This document shows, in pieces, positions 1 to 5,971 of a DNA stretch of 34,048 bases. A program made the translations under genes and the position numbers. The notes below the pieces were generated by a model. It had not been told where the DNA came from and ran no database searches. It saw only the letters and a program-made list of their open reading frames with translations. The DNA comes from Sulfuritalea sp. (GTDB lineage: Bacteria > Pseudomonadota > Gammaproteobacteria > Burkholderiales > Rhodocyclaceae): positions 1-34,048 of the forward strand of contig JADJUP010000007.1 of assembly GCA_016716965.1 (NCBI GenBank). Reading direction: 5' to 3'. The first letter of the stretch is position 1. The number at the start of each line of letters is the position of its first letter.

Positions 1-19
1 GATCCTGCCGCTGCCCGAC

Positions 20-700
20 ATGCTGGCGCTGGGCTGGTTCTTTCTCTGCTGGGTCGGCTACGCCTGGTACGCGGACCATCGCCGCTGGGGCACGCGCGAG
101 CTGGCCAGCGTGCTGCACGAATACCGGCTGCGCTGGATGCGGCGGGTGCTGGAGCGGGAAAACCGCATCGCCGACACGGTGGTGTTGCAGACGGTGATGC
201 GCAGCGACAACCTGTTCATCACCACCACGCTGTTCATCATCGCCGGCCTGATCAGCAGCCTCGGCGCGGTGGAGCGGGTGCAGGCGATGGTCTCGGGCAT
301 CGGCTTCATCGCCGTGTCATCGCGCGAGACGCTGGAGGTGAGGATCCTGGTGCTGATCGGGATTTTCGTGTTTGCCTTCTTCAAGTTCACCTGGTCGCTG
401 CGCCAGTTCAACTTCACGCTGATGCTGTTCGCCTCGGCGCCGATGCCGGCGGAGAAGGATGCGCCGGACCGGGCCGATTTCGCGCCGCGCGCGGCGATGA
501 TGGTGACGCACGGTTTCGCCAGCTTCAACCGCGGGCTGCGCGCGTATTTCTTCGGGCTGGCGGCGCTGGCCTGGTTCATCCAGCCCTGGGCGCTGGTGCT
601 GGCGTCGTCCTGGGTGGTGGCGGTGCTCTACTGGCGCGACAGCCGTTCGGCAACGCTGGCCACGCTGGCCGGGCCGGTGACGGAGAAGGGGTTGCCCTGA
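20..700 (+). CDS. DUF599 family membrane protein (full-length copy)
   Basis: Protein of about 226 residues resembling the DUF599 family, membrane proteins of unknown function. I see four hydrophobic segments: at the N-terminus, around residues 65-85, around 108-118 (which runs into the FAFFKFTWSLRQFNF motif I associate with this family), and near residues 175-205. The cytosolic N-terminal stretch contains the typical YADHRRWGTR and HEYRLRWMRR patterns. The frame is open to the left window edge, so the true start may lie just upstream of the ATG at 20. The last 375 bp are repeated at 1899-2273, with the toxin-antitoxin pair between the copies. A REP-like element follows its stop codon. The family assignment is from recognition of the pattern; no function can be given. 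Confidence 0.75.
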   Translation: MLALGWFFLCWVGYAWYADHRRWGTRELASVLHEYRLRWMRRVLERENRIADTVVLQTVMRSDNLFITTTLFIIAGLISSLGAVERVQAMVSGIGFIAVSSRETLEVRILVLIGIFVFAFFKFTWSLRQFNFTLMLFASAPMPAEKDAPDRADFAPRAAMMVTHGFASFNRGLRAYFFGLAALAWFIQPWALVLASSWVVAVLYWRDSRSATLATLAGPVTEKGLP

Positions 701-713
701 GGCGGGGGTGGCG
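326..713 (+). repeat. Direct repeat copy 1 (DUF599 3' end)
   Basis: The stretch from about 326 to the DUF599 stop codon and a few bases beyond recurs at 1899-2286, at a constant offset of 1573 bp. I count roughly 11 mismatches over 375 bp. These cluster in the first 25 bases and in the last 110 bases, leaving a long identical core from about 351 to 568. Each copy is followed by a REP-like sequence, so the duplication probably includes that too. Confidence 0.9.
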
Positions 714-730
714 GCTATACACCGCAAAGC

Positions 731-815
731 CTGGATTCCGGCTTGCGCCGGAATGACGACGCGAAGGTCGTACGCGCGTTTGGGGGTTGTCGCCGTACCG
801 CCGGCGCCGACTTTC
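731..815. repeat. REP-like dispersed repeat, copy A
   Basis: Element of about 85 bp that starts with the inverted repeat TTCCGGCTTGCGCCGGAA and ends in a GC-rich block with CGCCGGCGCCGACTTT. A close relative lies at 5224-5306 and a shortened one at 2286-2326, always next to a gene end. This is the pattern of extragenic palindromic repeats dispersed through a genome. It separates the DUF599 stop from the toxin-antitoxin promoter. Confidence 0.7.
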
Positions 816-822
816 ACAATCA

Positions 823-851
823 TTGACTATGCCCATTATGGGCATTACCAT
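823..851 (+). promoter_or_regulatory. Predicted promoter of the NTase/HEPN module
   Basis: TTGACT (823-828) and TACCAT (846-851) are separated by 17 bp. The -35 box is good and the -10 box weak. The palindromic operator candidates lie in the spacer and over and just past the -10, which suits repression by the module's own winged-helix protein. Transcription would start about 7-10 bp before the ATG at 865, giving a near-leaderless message. This is a prediction from sequence only. Confidence 0.45.
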
Positions 852-866
852 TCCCAAAATGGGCAT
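829..866. promoter_or_regulatory. Two palindromic operator candidates
   Basis: A perfect 17-bp palindrome, ATGCCCAT-T-ATGGGCAT, lies at 829-845. A related sequence, ATTCCCAAAATGGGCAT, lies at 850-866 with three differences. Their centres are 21 bp apart, two helical turns, so two dimers could bind on one face. They overlap the predicted promoter and reach the start codon. The likely ligand is the winged-helix N-terminus of the downstream protein (inference). Confidence 0.6.
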
Positions 867-1476
867 GAACACCAAACCGCCTTCCACGCAGACCAGCCTC
901 GCCGATGCCTTGTTTTCGGGCACGCAGCAGCGGGTGCTGGGGCTGATATTCGGCCAGCCCGGGCGCAGCTTCTACGCGACTGAGCTGATCGGGCTCACCG
1001 GTGCCGGCTCGGGCGCGGTGCAGCGCGAGCTGGCGCGGCTGGCCCAGAGCGGGCTGGTGACGATGCATCCGCTGGGCAACCAGAAGCATTACCGGGCCAA
1101 CCCGGATTCGCCGATCTATGCCGAGCTGTGCGGCATTGCGCAGAAGACGGTCGGCCTGGCCGAGCCCCTGCGCGAGGCGCTGGCGCCGCTGGCGAAGAAG
1201 ATCGCTGCGGCCTTCGTCTATGGATCGGTGGCCAAGCGACAGGACACGGCGGCGAGCGACATCGACCTGATGCTGATCAGCGACACGCTGGGCTACGCCG
1301 ATGTCTTCGCGGTGCTGGAGGATGTCGGCGCCCGGCTCGGCCGGCCGGTGAATCCGACCCTGATGACCCGCAAGGAACTGGCAAAGCGCGTGGCCGGCGA
1401 CAGCGCTTTCGTCACGCGGGTGCTGGCGCAACCCAAGCTCTGGCTGATCGGCGGCGACGATGACCTCGCCATTTGA
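865..1476 (+). CDS. Winged-helix/nucleotidyltransferase, predicted antitoxin (MNT type)
   Basis: Protein of 203 residues from ATG 865. Residues about 14-80 look like an ArsR-type winged helix-turn-helix (helix ATELIGLTGAGSGAVQREL, wing with HPLGNQKHYRAN). Residues about 110-190 form a minimal nucleotidyltransferase with the motif YGSVAKRQDTAASDIDL, that is G120-S121 and the metal-binding D132 and D134. In MNT/HEPN systems this enzyme inactivates the HEPN toxin by adding nucleotides. The winged helix probably represses the operon. In-frame ATGs at 829, 838 and 859 exist, but they lie inside the operator region, so 865 is preferred. It overlaps the next gene by 17 bp. Confidence 0.75.
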   Translation: MNTKPPSTQTSLADALFSGTQQRVLGLIFGQPGRSFYATELIGLTGAGSGAVQRELARLAQSGLVTMHPLGNQKHYRANPDSPIYAELCGIAQKTVGLAEPLREALAPLAKKIAAAFVYGSVAKRQDTAASDIDLMLISDTLGYADVFAVLEDVGARLGRPVNPTLMTRKELAKRVAGDSAFVTRVLAQPKLWLIGGDDDLAI

Positions 1477-1879
1477 GAACCTGACGGGCTTCGGCAAGCC
1501 GCTGAAGGCGGAACCGCCGGACGCGAAGGAGTTCGCCGGCCTGTGCCGATTCGGACGGGTCAGGCTGAAGGATGCAGAGTTCGCGGGGCTCTCGCTCGAG
1601 GGCCGATTCGATCTGGCTTACAACGCCGCCCATGCGCTTTGCCTCGCTGCCTTGCGTCGCCACGGCTATCGTTCGACCAACCGCTACATTGTTTTCCAAT
1701 TGCTCCCGCATACGCTTGGCCTCGGCCCGGAAGTCTGGCGTGTATTGGCGAAATGCCACGACGTGCGCAACCTGGGCGAGTACGAAGGCGATTTCAATGT
1801 CGATGAGCGCCTGGTCACCGACCTGATCGCCGCCTGCCGCAAGGTGGCGGAGCGATTGGAGTCGCTGCCTTCCCCTTGA
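1460..1879 (+). CDS. HEPN-domain protein, predicted toxin partner
   Basis: Protein of 139 residues, mostly alpha-helical, starting inside the 3' end of the nucleotidyltransferase gene. That overlap is typical of a translationally coupled pair. Residues about 45-135 resemble a HEPN four-helix bundle: LAYNAAHALCLAALRRHGYR, then the signature DVRNLGEYEGDF at about 101-112. Canonical HEPN RNases carry R-x4-6-H; here R103 is followed by E107-Y108-E109 and no histidine is in place, so RNase activity cannot be assumed. The tyrosine is a possible nucleotidylation target by analogy with MNT/HEPN pairs. It ends 20 bp before the second DUF599 repeat. The partner assignment rests on order and overlap. 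Confidence 0.65.
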   Translation: MTSPFENLTGFGKPLKAEPPDAKEFAGLCRFGRVRLKDAEFAGLSLEGRFDLAYNAAHALCLAALRRHGYRSTNRYIVFQLLPHTLGLGPEVWRVLAKCHDVRNLGEYEGDFNVDERLVTDLIAACRKVAERLESLPSP

Positions 1880-1898
1880 AGGCCTCCACCGTCGTCCA

Positions 1899-2273
1899 GA
1901 GACGCTGGAGATCCGGATCCTTGTGCTGATCGGGATTTTCGTGTTTGCCTTCTTCAAGTTCACCTGGTCGCTGCGCCAGTTCAACTTCACGCTGATGCTG
2001 TTCGCCTCGGCGCCGATGCCGGCGGAGAAGGATGCGCCGGACCGGGCCGATTTCGCGCCGCGCGCGGCGATGATGGTGACGCACGGTTTCGCCAGCTTCA
2101 ACCGCGGGCTGCGCGCGTATTTCTTCGGGCTGGCGGCGCTGGCGTGGTTCATCCAGCCCTGGGCGCTGGTGCTGGCGGCGTCCTGGGTGGTGGCGGTGCT
2201 CTACTGGCGCGACAGCCGCTCGGCCACGCTGGCGACGCTGGCCGGGCCGGTGACGGAGAAGGGGCTGCCCTGA
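1899..2273 (+). pseudogene. DUF599 3'-terminal fragment (second copy)
   Basis: The last 125 codons of the DUF599 gene are repeated in frame from about 1899 to the stop at 2271-2273, with the same FAFFKFTWSLRQFNF motif. The N-terminal 100 or so residues, including the first two membrane segments, are missing. Only a GTG at 1923 could serve as a start, and I see no ribosome binding site for it. This is a duplication remnant, best read as a scar of integration or unequal recombination that brought in the toxin-antitoxin pair. Confidence 0.85.
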
Positions 2274-2286
2274 GTCGAGGGTGGCC
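1899..2286 (+). repeat. Direct repeat copy 2
   Basis: Partner of the repeat at 326-713. Together they flank the nucleotidyltransferase/HEPN pair as direct repeats. Recombination between them would remove exactly 1573 bp and leave one intact DUF599 gene. Confidence 0.9.
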
Positions 2287-2326
2287 TTGCGCCGGGATTG
2301 GCGCCGTGTCGCCGGCGCCGACTTTT
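2286..2326. repeat. REP-like repeat, internally deleted copy C
   Basis: Contains the left end (CTTGCGCCGGGA) and the right end (CGCCGGCGCCGACTTTT) of the element at 731-815, but lacks about 45 bp in between. Its place after the second DUF599 stop matches that of copy A after the first stop. Confidence 0.6.
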
Positions 2327-2356
2327 GTTGCCATGCGAGCGCGAGGCGGTTTGTAG

Positions 2357-2373
2357 TTCCAACGGATGTTGAA
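2357..2373. promoter_or_regulatory. Operator site 1 of the AbiE-like operon
   Basis: TTCCAACGGATGTTGAA, an imperfect palindrome with CAAC/GTTG arms around GGAT. It lies just upstream of the predicted -35 box and shares its sequence with site 2 at 2424-2441. Confidence 0.55.
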
Positions 2374-2377
2374 ACTG

Positions 2378-2406
2378 TTGATTATGGTGAAAAGTTAGCC
2401 TATTAT
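2378..2406 (+). promoter_or_regulatory. Promoter of the AbiE-like operon
   Basis: TTGATT (2378-2383) and TATTAT (2401-2406) are 17 bp apart in an AT-rich stretch that contrasts with the GC-rich surroundings. It lies between two related palindromes, an arrangement that fits autorepression by the antitoxin. Confidence 0.6.
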
Positions 2407-2423
2407 TTCACCCAATCGATAGC

Positions 2424-2441
2424 TTTCAACGGTTGTTGAAA
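2424..2441. promoter_or_regulatory. Operator site 2 of the AbiE-like operon
   Basis: A perfect palindrome, TTTCAAC-GGTT-GTTGAAA, five bases before the ATG at 2447 and about 67 bp (centre to centre) from site 1. AbiEi antitoxins are known to bind paired inverted repeats in their own promoter, and this pair is the obvious candidate here. Confidence 0.6.
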
Positions 2442-2446
2442 ACACT

Positions 2447-3541
2447 ATGAACGCCGAAATCCAACAGATAGCGGAAGCCAAAGCCACGCTGCGCGAGCTT
2501 CTGGGGCGAGCCGCGTTTGTTTCCATCGGCGCCGCCGAAGCTCCGCCTCTCTTTGGCCTGCCGGTGCCGCGCAACCCGGACTTTATGTTGTCCGTGCATG
2601 CAGGAAATGATCGGTGGCGGCTCGCCTGCAAAGTAGAAAGCCAGGTCCAGCCGCGCCAGGCGCGAACGCTGATCCTGGAAATGAAAGAGTATCTGGCTGC
2701 ATTGGCTGATCCCGCGGTCTATCCGGTCTTGCTGGCGCCCTATTTTTCGCCCGAGTCGGCGGAAATCTGCCGGCAGGCCGGGGTGGGTTATGCGGATTTC
2801 GCCGGCAACTGCCATCTGACTTTTGGCACCGTTTTCATCGAGCGCTCGGGAGCGGGCAATCCGAAGACGGAAAAGCGCGGGCTGCGTTCGATTTTTGCGC
2901 CCAAGGCTGCCCGGATCATGCGTTGCCTGCTGCGCGAACCCGGTCGAATCTGGCGTGTCAAGGAATTGGAAGCGGCCGCAGGTGTCAGCCTCGGGCAGGT
3001 CAGCAACGTGCGCAAGGCCTTGCTGGATCGCGAATGGGCGGAGGCAAGAGCGGATGGTTTGATACTGCGGCGCGCGGATGCCGTACTGGACGCCTGGCGC
3101 AATGCCTACGAAAAGCGCGGGGTCGAACGCAAGCGTTATTACACGATGCAGCGCGGCGATGCACTTGAAGAACAGATCAAGGCCGCGTTGAACGCGGCCG
3201 GACAGGGGGAGCACGCGCTTCTGGCTTCGTTTTCGGCTGCACAATGGCAGGCGCCGTTTGCGCGGTATCCGATACATCTGTTTTACGCGGATGAAGTCGG
3301 AGAACCGATTCTGCAGCAGTGGCTTGAGCTGGAGCCGGTGACCAAAGGTGAAACCGTCATCGTCGAACGCCCCGCCGATGAAGGCGTTCTTGCAGATCGG
3401 GATGAGGCAGCGCCGGGAATCTGGTGCACCGGCCTGGCGCAAACCTACCTCGACCTCCACGCCGCCGGCGAGCGCGGCGCCGAGGCCGCCGAACATTTGC
3501 GCCAGACGCGCATTGCACCGCTTTGGCAGGCGGCGAAATGA
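2447..3541 (+). CDS. AbiEi-like antitoxin/transcriptional regulator (type IV TA)
   Basis: Protein of 364 residues. A winged helix-turn-helix sits in the middle, about residues 153-210 (KAARIMRCLL, then VKELEAAAGVSLGQVSNVRK). It is preceded by a roughly 150-residue N-terminal domain with the pattern VYPVLLAPYFSPESAEICRQ followed by GVGYADFAGN. The C-terminal 150 residues are unassigned. I recognise the family as large AbiEi-like antitoxins that precede a nucleotidyltransferase. The classical AbiEi has its winged helix at the N-terminus, so this is a divergent architecture. The stop overlaps the next start as ATGA at 3538, which implies translational coupling. No strong ribosome binding site is visible before the ATG. 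Antitoxin role is inferred from the pairing and the operator sites. Confidence 0.7.
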   Translation: MNAEIQQIAEAKATLRELLGRAAFVSIGAAEAPPLFGLPVPRNPDFMLSVHAGNDRWRLACKVESQVQPRQARTLILEMKEYLAALADPAVYPVLLAPYFSPESAEICRQAGVGYADFAGNCHLTFGTVFIERSGAGNPKTEKRGLRSIFAPKAARIMRCLLREPGRIWRVKELEAAAGVSLGQVSNVRKALLDREWAEARADGLILRRADAVLDAWRNAYEKRGVERKRYYTMQRGDALEEQIKAALNAAGQGEHALLASFSAAQWQAPFARYPIHLFYADEVGEPILQQWLELEPVTKGETVIVERPADEGVLADRDEAAPGIWCTGLAQTYLDLHAAGERGAEAAEHLRQTRIAPLWQAAK

Positions 3542-4401
3542 ATCTGCCGGATATCGCTCGCGACTACGACGCCCGCGGTTCGGCGGCCGCCTTTTCGGTG
3601 CTGATCGAGCTGGGTCAGGTGCTCGGCGCCTACCGTCAGAAGTTCGTGATTGTGGGTGGCGCCGTGCCCTGGCTGCTGATGCCCAATGTGCGGCCGTCGC
3701 ATATCGGCACGCTGGATGTAGACCTGAACCTGTCGCCAGAGGCGTTGTCGGCCGGCGAGTACGCGAGCTTGATCGAGAGTCTCGAAACGGCGGGCTACGA
3801 GCGTGGTCTGGATGATCTGAAACCGTTTCAACTCAGGCGCTGGGTGCGCCTGGATGCAGGCGAACCGATCGCGATCCTCATCGACCTGATGATGCCCGAC
3901 GATGCCAAGACCCGAAAGAACCGGCCACCCCTGGTCGACGGCTTGCGCGTCATTGAGGCCAGCGGGGGACGCGTGGCGCTGGATCACAACGTGGTGCGCC
4001 ATATCGAAGGCCGGATGCCGGACGGCCGCAACAATTCGGTCGACCTGCTGGTGGCATCGATCCCGGCATTCCTGGTGATGAAGGGCTATGCACTCATCGG
4101 CCGCGACAAGAAGAAGGATGCCTACGACATCTATTTTTCGGTAAGGAATTTCGATGGCGGGCCGATTGCGCTGGCGGAGGCTTGCAAGGAATTGCTGGCG
4201 GACGAATCCGTGACGACGGGCTATCGGAACATTGCCGGCAAGTTTCAGCATGAGGATGATTTCGGGCCGCAGACGGTAAAGGCCTTTCTCGCCGAATCGG
4301 ATGCGCTGGGGGAGATGACCGCGGAGCAGATTCAAGTCGATGCGTTCATGCAGGTTCGTGCCTGGCTGCGGGCGCTTGGGCTGACGAGGGACAGAGCATG
4401 A
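3538..4401 (+). CDS. AbiEii-like nucleotidyltransferase, predicted toxin (type IV TA)
   Basis: Protein of 287 residues starting at the ATG that overlaps the upstream stop. The nucleotidyltransferase core is visible near the N-terminus: FVIVGGAVPWLL (about residues 36-47), then GTLDVDLNL with acidic residues D60 and D62 for metal binding. Further on, VMKGYAL and DKKKDAYDIYF match the lysine/aspartate block typical of AbiEii/AbiGii proteins. AbiEii toxins are proposed to transfer nucleotides (GTP-binding in the studied case) and cause reversible growth arrest, with the partner acting at the promoter and not by direct contact. A longer reading from 3424 would overlap the antitoxin and is rejected. 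The family call is firm; toxicity here is inferred. Confidence 0.75.
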   Translation: MNLPDIARDYDARGSAAAFSVLIELGQVLGAYRQKFVIVGGAVPWLLMPNVRPSHIGTLDVDLNLSPEALSAGEYASLIESLETAGYERGLDDLKPFQLRRWVRLDAGEPIAILIDLMMPDDAKTRKNRPPLVDGLRVIEASGGRVALDHNVVRHIEGRMPDGRNNSVDLLVASIPAFLVMKGYALIGRDKKKDAYDIYFSVRNFDGGPIALAEACKELLADESVTTGYRNIAGKFQHEDDFGPQTVKAFLAESDALGEMTAEQIQVDAFMQVRAWLRALGLTRDRA

Positions 4402-4470
4402 GTGCCCTGGCGAAGCCCGGATGTTGAAGGTTTGATAGTGCGCCCTACTGTCCGTCGTCCGAGAGTTTTC

Positions 4471-5198
4471 ATGCTGCTGCTGATCGCTGCCTTTTTCGTC
4501 GTCCCGCCGGCGATCAGCGTCGCCCTTCACTCGCCCTCGAAGGTGTCGTGGAGGAAGCGGCACTGACACCGACCGGCCTGTCGCCCGATCCGGCGACGGT
4601 CAGGGAGCCGATCATCCAGGTCTTTGCCGCGCCGGCGTTCGGCCGCCGCGGCGCCCTCGGGGTGCACACCTGGATCGTCGCCAAGCGCACCGGCGCGCCG
4701 ACCTTCACGCGTTACGATGTGGTCGGCTGGACCGGGCCGCCCTATGTCCATGTCGACTATCTCGATCCCGACGCGCTGTGGTTCGGATCGATGCCTGTGC
4801 TGCTCGCCGACCGTCGCGGCGATGGCGTCGAGGCCTTGATAGGCCGTATCGACGAGGCGGTGCGCCGCTATCCCTACGCCGACACCTACCGCACCTGGCC
4901 GGGGCCGAACAGCAACACCTTCGTTGCGCATGTCGCGCGTGCGGTCCCCGAGTTGCGGCTCGACCTGCCGGCGAATGCCGTCGGCAAGGACTATCTGCCG
5001 CTCGCTTCGGCGATCGCGTCCGCGCCCAGCGGAAGCGGCGTCCAGCTTTCCGTGCTCGGCCTCGCCGGCGTTCTGGTCGCCGCCGAGGAAGGCATCGAGA
5101 TCAATCTGCTCGGGCTAACGCTCGGCATCGACATCGCGCGCCCGGCGCTGCGCCTTTCCGGACTCGGGCGCGTCGGCCTTGCCAAGCCCGGACGCTGA
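4471..5198 (+). pseudogene. DUF3750 family protein, N-terminal signal out of frame
   Basis: The main open frame from GTG 4548 encodes 216 residues matching the DUF3750 pattern: VFAAPAFGRRGALGVHTWIV, then DALWFGSMP, YRTWPGPNSNTFVAHV and GKDYLPL. An ATG at 4471 opens a textbook signal sequence (MLLLIAAFFVVPPAISVALH) in another frame, which stops at 4564. Joining them needs one extra base near 4555-4560, giving SWRK then AALTPTGLSP, the usual DUF3750 layout. So the gene has either suffered a 1-bp deletion or carries a sequencing error. Without the correction, the export signal is lost. The reaction is unknown. It runs convergently with the PAP2 gene, with a REP-like element between them. Confidence 0.65.
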
Positions 5199-5223
5199 CC
5201 CGGGATCCAGTAACGGCCGCCGG

Positions 5224-5306
5224 CTGGATTCCGGCTTGCGCCGAAAAGACGGCGCGAAGGTCGTGCGCGTTTGGGGATGGTCGCCGTGCCGCCAGCGCCG
5301 ACTTTT
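5224..5306. repeat. REP-like dispersed repeat, copy B
   Basis: About 83 bp, aligned end to end with copy A at 731-815 with a 3-bp gap and about ten substitutions. It fills the space between two convergent genes, where it may also act as a bidirectional stem-loop terminator. The right-end 24 bases also occur, inverted, inside mnmE at 18211-18234. Confidence 0.7.
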
Positions 5307-5307
5307 G

Positions 5308-5934
5308 CTAGTTGCGAAAATTCCTTCGGGTAGCGCGCTCGCAGGCGAGCACCCACAGCACGGCGGCGACCATGCCGAAGGCGACGTCGCTGGGAAAATG
5401 GACCTGAAGGTAGATGCGCGAGAGCGCGACGGCGAGCACGGCCGCCGTCGCCGCCACCACCGCGCCTGCGGCAAACGGCCGGCGCGCCGCGAGCAGCCAC
5501 GCGGCGAGGAAGGCGGTGGCCTGCATGGCGTGGGCGCTGGGAAAGCTGGCGTCCTGCGGCATCGCCACCAGCGCGGGGTACAGGTCCGGGCGCGGGCGAT
5601 CGACCAGATGCTTCGCCACATGGGCGAGCGCGCTGGCGCCGGCGAGCGCGAGCGGGATGAAGGCGGCGGCATGGCGGCGATCGGTGCGGTTCCAGTCGCG
5701 CCAGGCGAGCCACAGCGCTGCCGGCGCGAGGAGGTAGAGCGAGCCGAACCAGGTAAGGGCGGCGAAGCCATGATCGAGCCAGGATGCGCGCCAGCCATTG
5801 AATGCCGACAGGCCGGCAAGGTCGGCGGCGGGTGGCGGGCAGGCGCGATCCGGGCAGACCAGTGCAGCAGCAGCGGCCAGCACCAGCACCGAGGCGAGCG
5901 CGAGCGCGCTTGCGGCCATCGGCCTTGCGCTCAT
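5308..5934 (-). CDS. PAP2 family phosphatase (membrane)
   Basis: 208 residues from the ATG at 5934 (a TTG at 5955 would add 7). All three PAP2/type 2 phosphatidic acid phosphatase motifs are present: K108-x6-R115-P116, P132-S-A-H135, and S172-R-x5-H179-x3-D183. H179 is the expected nucleophile and H135 the acid. About five to six membrane segments (residues 8-27, 57-77, 90-106, 137-150, 155-172, 185-198) place it in the inner membrane with the active site facing the periplasm. Such enzymes dephosphorylate phosphatidate, undecaprenyl pyrophosphate or related lipids; the substrate cannot be told from sequence. It lies 37 bp downstream of the histidine-phosphatase gene, likely in one transcript. 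Confidence 0.85.
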   Translation of the reverse strand: MSARPMAASALALASVLVLAAAAALVCPDRACPPPAADLAGLSAFNGWRASWLDHGFAALTWFGSLYLLAPAALWLAWRDWNRTDRRHAAAFIPLALAGASALAHVAKHLVDRPRPDLYPALVAMPQDASFPSAHAMQATAFLAAWLLAARRPFAAGAVVAATAAVLAVALSRIYLQVHFPSDVAFGMVAAVLWVLACERATRRNFRN

Positions 5935-5971
5935 GCCCTGCGGCTTGCCCGGCAAGGCCCTGCGGCCGGGG

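Noticed and set aside
1923..2273. A stand-alone small membrane protein from the second DUF599 copy
   Set aside because: No ribosome binding site, the first half of the family domain is missing, and the DNA is a near-identical duplicate, so it is treated as a fragment.
3424..3537. Longer N-terminus for the AbiEii-like gene
   Set aside because: It would overlap the antitoxin gene and adds an Arg/Pro-rich leader; the ATGA overlap at 3538 gives a conserved-looking start.
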